Shown: positions 9,472 through 17,787, counted from the stretch's first letter. The stretch is DNA of 64,000 nt from Aequorivita sp. CIP111184 (GCF_900489465.1 NZ_UEFQ01000030.1:1-64000), one strand, 5' to 3'. The notes: a model not told the origin generated them from the letters alone. Numbers and translations: made by a program.

Positions 9472-10329
9472 TTAAGCCATAACATTATTTGACTCCAAGA
9501 CAGTAATATTTGCATTGGGATCAATTTTGTAGATTATATTTTTTACTACTTCTAGCTTCTTGGTATTTCGGGTTACCAAAATCATCTTTTCATTGCTGTC
9601 GTGGTGAATCAGTTTTAAGATTCCATCAGTACTTTTCTTGTTTAGCAGAATCTCTTCCTGTATTAACAGGTTTTTGTTTGAAAACACCAAGATGGTTTTA
9701 TTTTGAACAGATTTCTTCATAAAATATTCAATAGTTTTACTGATGGCAACAATGGCAACAATACTATAAGCCGCCATAGTAAAATCTGCAAAAACAACCG
9801 TTCCTAAAAGAATTACAATACCATCAACAATCAAGATAAGTTGATTGTATGGCAACCTTATTTTAGTTGAAAGAATACGCACTAAAATGTCGTTTCCGCC
9901 TGTAGTTGCACCTGCATTCATCACAATAGACACAGCCACACCTATGATTACACCCCCAAAGACAGAAGACATCAAAACATCATTTATAAATACTTTTCCT
10001 CCAGTTATGGAGCTTATAATATCTATATAGAATGAAACCAAGATCATAGAGAACAGGGTTTTCAATCCTGTTTTGGTTCCCAAAACCCTTGTTCCCCAAA
10101 GTAATAATGGAATATTAATCAACAGCGCAATCCAGCCTACAGAAATGCCCGTAAGTTCTTTGATAACAATACTTAAACCTAAAATACCCCCAGGCACGAT
10201 GTGATGCGGAATAATGAGCAAAGCGTAGGCAACCGATAATAATAAAGAACCCAGAAACACATAGGTATAACTTGTTAGCTCTGTGAGCACAATTTGTTTT
10301 TCTAACTTGATGGAGAAAACTCTTTTCAT
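9472..10329 (-). CDS. YitT family membrane protein (DUF161 plus DUF2179)
   Basis: A 285-residue protein with five or six membrane segments in residues 20-195 (the YitT/DUF161 region, with LIIPHHIVPGGILGLSI and AGATTGGNDILVRI) and a soluble C-terminal DUF2179 domain (about 205-280, ending with IDPNANITVLES). The family is integral to the inner membrane and of unknown transport or regulatory role. The gene is preceded on the same strand by two short ORFs each followed by a terminator hairpin, so its expression may be controlled by attenuation; see those entries. The ATG at 10329 lies only 21 nt after the last hairpin. Confidence 0.9.
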   Translation of the reverse strand: MKRVFSIKLEKQIVLTELTSYTYVFLGSLLLSVAYALLIIPHHIVPGGILGLSIVIKELTGISVGWIALLINIPLLLWGTRVLGTKTGLKTLFSMILVSFYIDIISSITGGKVFINDVLMSSVFGGVIIGVAVSIVMNAGATTGGNDILVRILSTKIRLPYNQLILIVDGIVILLGTVVFADFTMAAYSIVAIVAISKTIEYFMKKSVQNKTILVFSNKNLLIQEEILLNKKSTDGILKLIHHDSNEKMILVTRNTKKLEVVKNIIYKIDPNANITVLESNNVMA

Positions 10330-10350
10330 CTTGATTATATTATAAAAAAA

Positions 10351-10383
10351 AGTCCCTTTAATTTTGTATTTATCAAAGGGACT
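10351..10383 (-). terminator. Terminator or attenuator hairpin just before the yitT-like gene
   Basis: On the minus strand AGTCCCTTT (10383-10375) pairs with AAAGGGACT (10359-10351), extendable by A-T pairs, and is followed by nine T residues. It faces the yitT-like gene, whose ATG is 21 nt further on. A full intrinsic terminator placed directly before a start codon suggests attenuation of read-through from the leader. Confidence 0.75.
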
Positions 10384-10405
10384 TTAAAACGGTTATTATG
10401 TTTTA

Positions 10406-10492
10406 TCATTCACTTTGAGGTATGGGTATATGCTTGCGACTACGCTTATGCATACGACAATTAAAATAAATTGAATGTGTTGTATTTTTCAT
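10406..10492 (-). CDS. Possible 28-residue leader peptide 2 of the yitT-like gene
   Basis: An ATG-started 28-codon ORF, ending with TGA, lies between the two hairpins. The peptide is strongly basic with the segments MKNTTHSIYFNCRMHKR and SRKHIPIPQSE. It shares the Cys-(Lys/Arg)-Met-His pattern with the upstream short ORF. It could be a regulatory leader peptide, a translated small protein, or chance; translation is not shown by sequence alone. Confidence 0.4.
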   Translation of the reverse strand: MKNTTHSIYFNCRMHKRSRKHIPIPQSE

Positions 10493-10517
10493 TTTTTAAT
10501 ATGTGTTATATAAAAAA

Positions 10518-10543
10518 AGCGTTCCTCTTTGGGGAGGAACGCT
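10518..10543. terminator. Hairpin between the two leader ORFs
   Basis: AGCGTTCCTC (10518-10527) pairs with GAGGAACGCT (10534-10543), with A and T runs on both flanks, so it can terminate on either strand. On the minus strand it sits after leader ORF 1 and before leader ORF 2. Confidence 0.8.
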
Positions 10544-10571
10544 TTTTTATATTTTTTATAATACAATCGCC

Positions 10572-10631
10572 CTATACCCCGGAAGTTTCTCCGTGCATCT
10601 TACAAATATTATATGAGCGAAATTGTTTCAT
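10572..10631 (-). CDS. Possible 19-residue leader peptide 1 of the yitT-like gene
   Basis: An ATG-started 19-codon ORF encoding MKQFRSYNICKMHGETSGV, ended by TAG. Its start lies only 11 nt downstream of an exact TAnnTTTG box, as expected for a near-leaderless Bacteroidota transcript. It is followed by a terminator hairpin at 10518-10543. The Cys-Lys-Met-His segment recurs as Cys-Arg-Met-His in the next short ORF. The coding status is an inference. Confidence 0.4.
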   Translation of the reverse strand: MKQFRSYNICKMHGETSGV

Positions 10632-10642
10632 AATTATAAGGG

Positions 10643-10650
10643 CAAATCTA
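10643..10650 (-). promoter_or_regulatory. Promoter -7 box of the yitT leader
   Basis: TAGATTTG on the minus strand, an exact TAnnTTTG match, 11 nt before leader ORF 1. It would start a transcript running through two hairpins into the yitT-like gene. Confidence 0.55.
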
Positions 10651-10748
10651 TGACAAAATATTTTAGGTCTAAATATGCTTTGGGAAAAGTTTTTGATTTT
10701 TTATTATCTCGTTAAAAAGATTGATTTCAAATTGCCCTGGAAGTGCTT

Positions 10749-11198
10749 TTAAGCATTCTCCATAGTGCGTTTAGATTTTCTATAAAGATAATTTGGATAA
10801 ATAGTACGCTTTGCAAAACGGTTCAGCTTATCGCTGTTTACCATTTTTATATAAATTTGTCTGGTTACACCAAAGTATTCATAGGTGTTACCATCTAAAT
10901 AAGTAATCTCTAAAAGCATTCCTTTGTGCTGAAAGTCGGCAATGCCTGAGTTCGTGATAGTCTCCGTGTATTGTTCAAGATTAGCTTCTTTTGTTTCAGG
11001 CGCAATGCTTACCAGAAAATGGTAGCCATCTATAATCTTGCGGCTATTCACCTCAGCTTCTTCACGCATTTCATCACCATCTTGGAACTTGTCGGGGTGC
11101 CACTCTTTAACCAAATTTCTATAACTGGTTTTTAGGGCTTTTAACTCTATGTCTTTTTCAACACCAAAGAGTTTTTTGTATTCATTAATGCGTTTCAT
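10749..11198 (-). CDS. DnaJ-domain plus KTSC-domain fusion protein
   Basis: A 149-residue soluble protein. Residues about 6-65 form a J domain with the hallmark HPD in VKEWHPDKF; residues about 75-140 match the KTSC domain (GIADFQHKGMLLEITYLDGN then TYEYFGV and a Phe-Ala-Lys-Arg segment). A J domain recruits Hsp70 (DnaK); KTSC domains are often found near lysyl-tRNA synthetase or in phage-related and toxin-antitoxin contexts, but their role is unclear. The fusion is known in Bacteroidota. The gene is flanked by noncoding regions on both sides and is probably monocistronic. Confidence 0.85.
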   Translation of the reverse strand: MKRINEYKKLFGVEKDIELKALKTSYRNLVKEWHPDKFQDGDEMREEAEVNSRKIIDGYHFLVSIAPETKEANLEQYTETITNSGIADFQHKGMLLEITYLDGNTYEYFGVTRQIYIKMVNSDKLNRFAKRTIYPNYLYRKSKRTMENA

Positions 11199-11315
11199 AA
11201 GCGTGTATCTTTTGCGGCCGCGAAAGTAATGTTTAATATTGAAGAAAGAACTATTTTTATAGCTCTATTATTTGAAATTCCTATTGCGTTAAACATTTTG
11301 GGTGCTAGTAAAATA

Positions 11316-11343
11316 AAAAGACCACCTGTTAAGATGGTCTTTT
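11316..11343 (-). terminator. Terminator of the cold-shock gene
   Basis: AAAAGACCA (minus strand 11343-11335) pairs with TGGTCTTTT (11324-11316), 27 nt after the csp stop codon, ending in T residues. Confidence 0.8.
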
Positions 11344-11369
11344 GGTTGTTTACGTTAAGCGTAATTATG

Positions 11370-11561
11370 TTATAGTAACCTTACTTTTACAGCGCTAAGA
11401 CCTTTGTCTCCTTGCTCCACATCAAATTGTACTTTGTCATCCTCACGAATATTGTCAATTAAATTTGTAGAATGCACAAAAATATCTTGATCTGTGTCCT
11501 TTACTTTTATAAAACCAAAGCCTTTTGCTTCATTGAAAAATTTTACTGTACCTTCTTTCAT
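11370..11561 (-). CDS. Cold-shock protein, CspA family
   Basis: A 63-residue single cold-shock domain starting MKEGTVKFFNEAKGFGFI, with RNP1 (KGFGFI) and RNP2 (DIFVHST) intact. It binds single-stranded RNA and DNA as a chaperone in the cytoplasm. An in-frame ATG at 11612 would add 17 basic residues; I prefer the internal start because it gives the standard family length, but the longer form is possible. It follows the desaturase gene on the same strand by 88 nt, so co-transcription is possible, which would suit a cold-response pair (membrane fluidity plus RNA chaperone). Confidence 0.9.
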   Translation of the reverse strand: MKEGTVKFFNEAKGFGFIKVKDTDQDIFVHSTNLIDNIREDDKVQFDVEQGDKGLSAVKVRLL

Positions 11562-11649
11562 TACATTTACTTTTTTAGTATTTATTAATTTATTTATAAA
11601 TTTCTTAAACATTGTTTCTGTATTTTATATAAAAATTGTTGTTTGCTAT

Positions 11650-12777
11650 TTATGGGGTTACCACCGTATGTTTTTTTCCCAATAATTGAAGCATCTTAAT
11701 ATGGTCCACTATAGCTTGGCCAAAGTTTTTTTTCACATGATATTCCATCCCGTACTCTTCAGCAGTTTCTGCAACAATCTTAGTTAGTTGCTTATAATGT
11801 ATATGGCATACATCTGGCAATATGTGGTGTTCCACTTGGTAGTTTAAGCCACCAATCATCCACGATAAAAAGTTGCTTCTAGGTGAAAAATTTGTAGTTG
11901 TCTTAAATTGATGGCTGTACCAATCGTCACTCATATGTCCTTCCCCATTGGGAAGTGGAAATTCATTTTCAGGCATAATATGGGCTACTTGAAAAACTGT
12001 ACTTACCAAAAGACCGGTAACAAAATGCATGCTAAAAAATGCCAGCAGTATTAACCACCAATCCTGGGGAACCATTATCATTGGTAATACTAATGCGTAA
12101 GTATAATATAGCAACTTCCACCCTATCATAGCGCTAAGCACTTTTTTGAATTCATTTTTTTTATTAAAGAACCCCATATTCTTATAGCGTATAAGTCGCA
12201 CAAAATCTTTTGTGGTAATCCACGATATGGTAGATATCCCGTAAAAAAACCAGATATAAATATGCTGAAAACGGTGCAGCCAATAATGCTTTGCATGAGG
12301 TGAAAATCGTAAAAAGAATGGTGCGTTAATATCGTCATCTGCGTGCTCTATGTTTGTATAACTGTGATGTAATACATTGTGCTGTACTTTCCACACCGCA
12401 TCATTTGCACCAATAAGGTTAAAAGTATAGCCTAAGAGAGTGTTCACCTTTTTATTTCTGGAATAGGAACCATGTATCGCGTCGTGCATAATACCCATTC
12501 CAATGCCAGACATGCCAAGGCCTGCTATTAAATAGGCTGCAAAAAGTAACCATACAGATGTAATTAAACCCGTAGATAGAAGTATGATTGGGACAAAAAA
12601 GAAAGAAAGCATAACCACAGTCTTGGTTACCATATTTGTATTAGCGTTCCTGCTGATGTCATTTTTTTTAAAATAGGCATTAACCCTACTCCTCAGGGTT
12701 TTTGAAAAGGTGGCATTCTGCTCCCTCGAAAATTTTGGGTTATTTATCTTCTTACTCATGGATTCAATTGCTAACAT
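11650..12777 (-). CDS. Membrane fatty acid desaturase (acyl-CoA/linoleoyl type)
   Basis: A 375-residue integral membrane di-iron desaturase. The three histidine boxes are all present: HDAIH (98-102), HNVLHH (133-138) and QVEHH (314-318), separated by two pairs of hydrophobic segments. The QxxHH third box without a fused cytochrome b5 is typical of the front-end or acyl-lipid desaturases of Bacteroidota. Expected role: oxygen-dependent insertion of a double bond to maintain membrane fluidity. A second in-frame ATG at 12759 is possible. A 468-nt gap upstream holds a promoter-like dyad (13011-13031). Confidence 0.93.
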   Translation of the reverse strand: MLAIESMSKKINNPKFSREQNATFSKTLRSRVNAYFKKNDISRNANTNMVTKTVVMLSFFFVPIILLSTGLITSVWLLFAAYLIAGLGMSGIGMGIMHDAIHGSYSRNKKVNTLLGYTFNLIGANDAVWKVQHNVLHHSYTNIEHADDDINAPFFLRFSPHAKHYWLHRFQHIYIWFFYGISTISWITTKDFVRLIRYKNMGFFNKKNEFKKVLSAMIGWKLLYYTYALVLPMIMVPQDWWLILLAFFSMHFVTGLLVSTVFQVAHIMPENEFPLPNGEGHMSDDWYSHQFKTTTNFSPRSNFLSWMIGGLNYQVEHHILPDVCHIHYKQLTKIVAETAEEYGMEYHVKKNFGQAIVDHIKMLQLLGKKHTVVTP

Positions 12778-13010
12778 TCCGAAGCTAAGAATAAGTCCTA
12801 GAAATATAGGGTCTTAGCATTTATTAATGAATGGTGCAGTGTTCAGGAAATTGTATATGAAGAAACCTTTTGAAGAGAACCATTGTAATTAATCCTACTG
12901 GTTTTAACCATAAAACACCTGTTGCACTACGACTGTTAAAGTATAGTAGAAAGCGAAGGATTAATTAAAATTCGGTGGAGATTAAAAAAAGATAAGCTGA
13001 CTAAATCGTC

Positions 13011-13031
13011 TATAGTTACAAATGTAGACTA
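13011..13031 (-). promoter_or_regulatory. BlaI/MecI-like dyad overlapping a -7 box
   Basis: The minus strand reads TAGTCTACATTTGTAACTA, an imperfect dyad centred on TACAnnTGTA that also contains an exact TACATTTG box (13026-13019). BlaI/MecI-family repressors of Bacteroidota bind sites of the TACAnnTGTA type. A transcript from here would reach the desaturase after about 230 nt. No blaI or M56-peptidase gene is in the window, so the assignment is tentative. Confidence 0.35.
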
Positions 13032-13113
13032 AATTAACAGGCACGCTCTATTTTATATGTTAAAGAATTGATTTTCATACAAATAATCATTGAAAACATT
13101 GTGAAGTAAAAAC

Positions 13114-13140
13114 GACTGTCTGTACTCAGCGCAGTCCATA
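13114..13140 (+). repeat. Degenerate dispersed repeat, copy 1
   Basis: This stretch starts GACTGTCTG and contains CAGCGCAGTC. It aligns with 19236-19262 over CTGTCTG..CT.AGC. Both resemble, from memory, the intergenic repeat of the CCTGAGCGCAGTCGAAGG type that is frequent in Bacteroidota genomes. The rest of the 12778-13245 gap is AT-rich without a further recognisable element. Confidence 0.35.
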
Positions 13141-13161
13141 TGAGTAAATTGAAAATTCGAC

Positions 13162-13230
13162 TTATTTAATCTCCCAAGGCGGAATTCCCATCATAGCAAA
13201 CAGCTCCATTTGATTGCCACGCGGGCTCAT
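13162..13230 (-). pseudogene. Possible C-terminal gene remnant (22 codons)
   Basis: Directly after the helicase stop codon and in the same frame, the minus strand encodes SPRGNQMELFAMMGIPPWEI before a stop. The composition looks like a protein C-terminus rather than noise, and an ATG precedes it. It may be the relic of a lost gene or a small ORF; I cannot name the family. Confidence 0.25.
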
Positions 13231-13245
13231 AATGACGGTTAGTAA

Positions 13246-14559
13246 CTAAAGGATATAAATTCGCACTTTCTTCTTTTTAAGACGGCTATTGTTAAGTTTA
13301 CCAACCAATTGATTGGCAAGTGCTAACGGCACAGCAACAAACGCACAATCCTGTTTTAGCTCTATAGAACCCAATTGTTCATTTGTAATATTTCCTTGCT
13401 TAATAAATAAGCCTGCAATATCGCCTTTAGAAATCTTATCTTTTCTTCCACCCGAAATGAAGAGCGTTTCCCAATATTGAGACACCAATGGCGCTGCTTC
13501 GGGAATTTCTATTGGTTCTGTTTTTTCAATAAACTCTGGCAACAACTGGTTTTTCCATTTCAGCACATAGGCAGTACCTTTCTCGTTAACGCGCGCTGTT
13601 CGGCCATTTCTGTGCGTAAATTCTACTGCCGAATGAGGCAGCTCGTAATGGATAATAAATTTTAATTCGGGAATGTCAATTCCTCTAGCGGCAAGATCAG
13701 TGGCCACTAATATCTGGCTAGTGCCATTTCTAAATTTTATAAGAGCCCGTTCTCTATCTTTCTGTTCCATTCCACCTGAAAAACAGGTATGGCTTATCTT
13801 GTTTTTATTCAAAAAATCACTCACCATTTCAATACTGTCTCTAAAATTGCAAAAGATAATTCCAGGTTGATTGCCGAGGTAATGAACAAGTTTCAACAAG
13901 GTTTCTAACTTGTCCTTATCAGGAGAAATAATTATTTTAATTGCCAGTTTAGGATCTATCTTTTCAGATAAATAATCGAGTACTGTTGGGCTTTCTAATT
14001 TTACAAATTTTGGAATCCCAACTCCTTGTGTTGCAGATGTTAATATGCGCTTACTTACACCTGACAATTCAACAAGTATTTCACTCATTTCACTTTCAAA
14101 ACCTATCTCTAAAGACTTGTCATATTCATCAAGCACCAAAGTCTTTATACTCGCTTTTGAAAACCGGTCATCGTCAAAATGATCTAAAATTCTTCCTGGA
14201 GTACCTATCAAAATAGCTGGAGTATGTTTTAATTCAATCTTGTCTTTGCTCTTAGCTCTTCCACCATATACGGCATTCACTTTAAATCCCGAACCCATAT
14301 TTCTAATTACCTGTTCTATCTGTATAGCAAGTTCGCGTGTGGGAACCACAATCAAAGCTTGTACTTCTGGATTATCTATATCTAAACTTTTAATTATAGG
14401 CAACAGAAAAGCCAATGTTTTACCCGTTCCCGTTGGGGATAACAGGATTGTGTTTGCTGTTTTTCCAATTAAGGCAATAGCTTCCTCTTGCATAGGGTTT
14501 AATGCCGCTATGTTGAGCTTTGCTAAAATATCCTGTTGATCTTTTATCTCGTTTGCCAT
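13246..14559 (-). CDS. DEAD-box RNA helicase, DbpA-like, with DEYD motif II
   Basis: A 437-residue SF2 RNA helicase. Motif I is TGTGKT (43-48), Ia PTRELA, Ib TPGR, motif II reads DEYD (144-147) in place of DEAD, motif III is SAT, and motif VI is HRNGRTAR. The C-terminal 70 residues (KDKISKGDIAGLFIKQG onward) resemble the DbpA-type RNA-binding domain. Likely acts on structured RNA or ribosome assembly. Its ATG overlaps the stop of the preceding helicase gene (TAATG), so both are translated from one mRNA. The Tyr in motif II is unusual but keeps the metal and catalytic residues. Confidence 0.9.
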   Translation of the reverse strand: MANEIKDQQDILAKLNIAALNPMQEEAIALIGKTANTILLSPTGTGKTLAFLLPIIKSLDIDNPEVQALIVVPTRELAIQIEQVIRNMGSGFKVNAVYGGRAKSKDKIELKHTPAILIGTPGRILDHFDDDRFSKASIKTLVLDEYDKSLEIGFESEMSEILVELSGVSKRILTSATQGVGIPKFVKLESPTVLDYLSEKIDPKLAIKIIISPDKDKLETLLKLVHYLGNQPGIIFCNFRDSIEMVSDFLNKNKISHTCFSGGMEQKDRERALIKFRNGTSQILVATDLAARGIDIPELKFIIHYELPHSAVEFTHRNGRTARVNEKGTAYVLKWKNQLLPEFIEKTEPIEIPEAAPLVSQYWETLFISGGRKDKISKGDIAGLFIKQGNITNEQLGSIELKQDCAFVAVPLALANQLVGKLNNSRLKKKKVRIYIL

Positions 14560-15914
14560 TACTTTTGTTTCTTCTTTTTCTTTATAGGCTTTACTAACTC
14601 TTCCACTTTTGGCGGTACAGCAGTAGTTTGTGCTAATTGGTACGCTAATATTTTATCTATAAGTTCGTCTTTAGTCAAATGGTGGAATACTGTACTTATT
14701 TGTTCCTTAAACTCCGCTGAAATAGTTCTATTCGGTTTTGTTTTAAATATTTTCTTTGCCCATAGCAGCGTATTATTTTCTTCCGTGCTTTGGGCGTCGG
14801 GTTTTTTCATTTCTTTAAAAATAATACCTAACTCTTCTTCAAATTCTGGTATTTCAAAAACCTCTTCTTGTTGAAGAATAGTTACCGAAAGCCCCGTGGC
14901 TCCTGCCCTAGCCGTTCGACCGCTTCGGTGCACATACGTTTCATAGGTATCTGGCAAGTGATAATTGATTACATAACTGATTTCCTTAACATCCAGTCCC
15001 CGCGCGGCAAGGTCTGTTGCTACAAGTATGTCTATATTTCCTTCCCGAAACTGCCCCATCACCCTATCACGAATGGCTTGAGTTAAACTACCATGGATGG
15101 CACCGGAAGAAAATTTATTGATAGCTAGATTTTTTGCCAGTTTATTGACGGCAGCTTTCGTTTTACAGAAAATAATACCTCGTTCCCCTTCCTTACTACT
15201 TAAAAAATGTAGCAGCACCTCAAGCTTTTCAATGGGGTCTACCACCATAAATTGATGGTCAATGCCTTGATGGCCCATCGTTTCCATGTTTGCTTCTATA
15301 TGCAACACATGCTTGCTCATATAGTTTTGCACCAATTGTTTTATCGTGCCGGGCATGGTAGCGGTAAATAGAAGCGTTCTTCTACTTTTTGGAATCTCCC
15401 CAATAATGCTATCCAAATCAGTTTTTAGGGCAGTTACCATTTCATCCGCCTCGTCCAGCACCAAATAGGCTACGTTTTTCAGGTCAATAGCGTTTCGGTT
15501 TATTAAATCTACCAAACGTCCTGGCGTAGCAACAACTATATGGGTAGTGTTTTTTAACCTTTCTATCTGAGGTTTTATAGGGATACCGCCACAAAGTGAA
15601 GCGATGCGTATTTCTGGACTGTGGGTGGCAAAAGCCTCTAAATTGGCGTGTATTTGCTGGCCAAGTTCGCGCGTAGGCGCTAGAATTATGGCTTTTATAT
15701 TAGTGTTCTTAGGATCAATAAGCTGTAGGAGCGGCAAGCCAAAGGCAGCCGTTTTCCCACTTCCAGTTTTTGCTAATGCAACAACATCCGTGGTTTGAGT
15801 TAGAATGATTGGAATTGTTTTTTCTTGAATGTCCGTTGGTACAGCAATGTTTAATTCGGTTAAACTTTGTTGTAATTGGGTATTGATTCCTAAATGTGAA
15901 AAGGTATTGGGCAT
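14559..15914 (-). CDS. DEAD-box RNA helicase
   Basis: A 451-residue ATP-dependent RNA helicase with the full motif set: GSGKT (51-55), PTRELGQQI, TPGRLVDLI, DEAD within LVLDEADEM, SAT as FTATM variant, ARGLD and HRSGRTAR. A C-terminal extension of about 90 residues ends in a Lys-rich tail (KPIKKKKKQK), probably for nonspecific RNA contact. First gene of a two-helicase operon with a one-base overlap to the next. The two gene products could work together at low temperature; the desaturase and cold-shock gene downstream are consistent with this but do not prove it. Confidence 0.92.
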   Translation of the reverse strand: MPNTFSHLGINTQLQQSLTELNIAVPTDIQEKTIPIILTQTTDVVALAKTGSGKTAAFGLPLLQLIDPKNTNIKAIILAPTRELGQQIHANLEAFATHSPEIRIASLCGGIPIKPQIERLKNTTHIVVATPGRLVDLINRNAIDLKNVAYLVLDEADEMVTALKTDLDSIIGEIPKSRRTLLFTATMPGTIKQLVQNYMSKHVLHIEANMETMGHQGIDHQFMVVDPIEKLEVLLHFLSSKEGERGIIFCKTKAAVNKLAKNLAINKFSSGAIHGSLTQAIRDRVMGQFREGNIDILVATDLAARGLDVKEISYVINYHLPDTYETYVHRSGRTARAGATGLSVTILQQEEVFEIPEFEEELGIIFKEMKKPDAQSTEENNTLLWAKKIFKTKPNRTISAEFKEQISTVFHHLTKDELIDKILAYQLAQTTAVPPKVEELVKPIKKKKKQK

Positions 15915-16185
15915 AAAATGATTTTCGGCAAAGATAGTTAGGCTTTTGGTGGTAAAAGTTAAATGTGGCAGGAACTTAACACAGTAACAAGAGGGTTTTT
16001 ATTAGTTTTTCTATAAAATTTTAACCTCTTGTATTTTTTTTATAGCTTTTCAATATTACTTTTTCAAAACAAAATCTAAGTGAACTTCCCTGATAAGAGT
16101 AGTTCGTTCTTCTTGATAAATCAAATTTTTTTAAATTTTCTGCCTATAATTGATTTTTATCATAAAATTTATAATCATACCTCCT

Positions 16186-16193
16186 TAAATTTG
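16186..16193 (+). promoter_or_regulatory. Promoter -7 box of the sulfur operon
   Basis: TAAATTTG, an exact TAnnTTTG match, 18 nt before the ATG of the flavoprotein gene. The upstream 297-nt divergent region also holds TTGATAAATCAA (16113-16124), an inverted repeat of unknown meaning. Confidence 0.6.
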
Positions 16194-16211
16194 TTTATAA
16201 ACAGATAGATA

Positions 16212-17456
16212 ATGAAAAAATTAATTATTCTAGGAGCAGGTACTTCGGGTACAATGATGGCCAATCATCTGGTTTCTAAGCTGGATAAAAAGGATTGGAA
16301 TATCACGATTGTTGATCAGTACGAAACGCATTACTACCAACCCGGTTTTTTATTTTTACCCTTTGATATTTACACTACCAAACAAGTAAAAAAGAAAGGT
16401 AAAAAGTTCATTCCGAAGGGCGTAAACTATGTACAGGAGAAAATTGAACTCATCTTGCCGGCCGAGAACAAAGTGACGCTGGAAAGTGGTAAAGACCTCA
16501 ACTATGATATTTTAATTGTAGCCACGGGTACTAAAACTGCACCAGACGAAACTGAAGGTATGGATGGTCCCGAATGGTACAAAAGCATCTTTGATTTCTA
16601 TACCTATGAAGGTGCAAAAGCTTTAAGGGATAAATTACGCAAATGGGAAGGTGGTAAATTGGTGATTCATATTACTGAAATGCCTATTAAATGCCCCGTA
16701 GCTCCTTTAGAATTTGCTTTCTTGGCTGATTCATTTTTTAAACACAAAGGCATGCGCGACAAGGTAGATATCACTTTTGTTACTCCTCTGGATGGTGCAT
16801 TTACAAAACCGAAAGCAACAGCTGCACTTCATTATTTATTGGAAGAAAAGAACATTAAGGAAGTAACCAATTTCAATATTGAACGCGTGGATTATGAAAA
16901 CAACAAGATTATAGATTACGCAGATACTGAAGTTGAATACGATTTGTTGGTCACTGTTCCCACTAATATGGGCGATGCTTTAATAGAACGCTCTGGGATG
17001 GGAGACGATCTCAATTATATTCCAACTAATAAAGCAACGCTTCAATCTATTGACAATGAGAATATTTTTGCCATTGGAGATGCTACTAATTTACCAGCGT
17101 CAAAGGCAGGCTCTGTAGCTCATTTTGAAGCTGAAATATTAACCGATAATATTCTTCGCTATATAAATGGAGAACCCTTAAAAGAGGAATTTGATGGTCA
17201 TGCCAACTGTTTTATTGAAACAGGAAACGGGAAAGCGCTTTTAATTGATTTTAATTATACCCACGAACCGGTGGAAGGTACATTTCCTTTCCCAGGCGTT
17301 GGTCCCTTGAGTTTATTAAAAGAAAGCAGAACCAACCATATGGGGAAAATGGCATTCCGGTGGATTTACTGGAATATGCTAATTAAAGGCATACACATTC
17401 CCTTTGTTTCAGCAACAATGACTGAAAAAGGAAAAAATTATGAAGAAGCTAAATAA
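16212..17456 (+). CDS. Sulfide:quinone oxidoreductase-like FAD flavoprotein
   Basis: A 414-residue flavoprotein of the SQR/FCSD family. The FAD-binding site is GAGTSG (8-13) with the second acidic strand at IVDQYE, the ATG segment at 104-106, and the FAIGD motif near 286-290. Cys161 (in IKCPVAPLEF) and Cys333 (HANCFIETG) fit the redox-active pair of SQR. The C-terminal amphipathic region suggests attachment to the inner membrane, where sulfide or sulfane sulfur would be oxidised with quinone as acceptor. First gene of a three-gene operon with TusE- and DsrE-like proteins, spacing 22 and 19 nt. The exact substrate is an inference. Confidence 0.88.
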   Translation: MKKLIILGAGTSGTMMANHLVSKLDKKDWNITIVDQYETHYYQPGFLFLPFDIYTTKQVKKKGKKFIPKGVNYVQEKIELILPAENKVTLESGKDLNYDILIVATGTKTAPDETEGMDGPEWYKSIFDFYTYEGAKALRDKLRKWEGGKLVIHITEMPIKCPVAPLEFAFLADSFFKHKGMRDKVDITFVTPLDGAFTKPKATAALHYLLEEKNIKEVTNFNIERVDYENNKIIDYADTEVEYDLLVTVPTNMGDALIERSGMGDDLNYIPTNKATLQSIDNENIFAIGDATNLPASKAGSVAHFEAEILTDNILRYINGEPLKEEFDGHANCFIETGNGKALLIDFNYTHEPVEGTFPFPGVGPLSLLKESRTNHMGKMAFRWIYWNMLIKGIHIPFVSATMTEKGKNYEEAK

Positions 17457-17478
17457 ATTGAACCTAAATTTTTAAACG

Positions 17479-17787
17479 ATGAAAAAAGTATTAGCAAACA
17501 AGGAAATTGATGTAAACGAAGAGGGATACCTTCTAGATTTCACACAATGGAATAAAGAAGTTGGAAATAGTCTTGCTGAAGAGTGCGATATTGTTTTAAC
17601 CCCTAGACACTGGGAGTTTATTGAATACATTCACGATAAATACAATAAAGAAGAGCCATTGTCTATTCGCGGCATTAAGAAAAGTGGGGAATTTGATGTA
17701 AAAGAATTTTACGCCCTGTTCCCCGGAGGCCCATTAAAAAAAGCGACCCTTATCGCTGGAATTCCGAAACCTAAAAGTTGTATTTAA
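17479..17787 (+). CDS. TusE/DsrC-family sulfur carrier
   Basis: A 102-residue protein of the DsrC/TusE family, normal length. The C-terminal swinging arm ends GIPKPKSCI with the conserved penultimate Cys101 that carries persulfide sulfur. The second arm cysteine found in true DsrC (about 10 residues earlier) is missing, so it belongs to the single-Cys, TusE-like or other DsrC-like subgroup and is not expected to work with dissimilatory sulfite reductase. It sits between the SQR-like and DsrE-like genes, suggesting it receives sulfur from sulfide oxidation. Confidence 0.9.
   Translation: MKKVLANKEIDVNEEGYLLDFTQWNKEVGNSLAEECDIVLTPRHWEFIEYIHDKYNKEEPLSIRGIKKSGEFDVKEFYALFPGGPLKKATLIAGIPKPKSCI

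Noticed and set aside
10424-10471. Plus-strand short ORF encoding MGICLRLRLCIRQLK in the yitT leader region
   Set aside because: Faces away from the gene it would regulate and lacks a promoter box; the minus-strand ORFs fit the terminators better.
16113-16124. TTGATAAATCAA as an FNR box for the sulfur operon
   Set aside because: The half-sites are separated by 2 rather than 4 bases and the site lies about 80 nt from the expected start.
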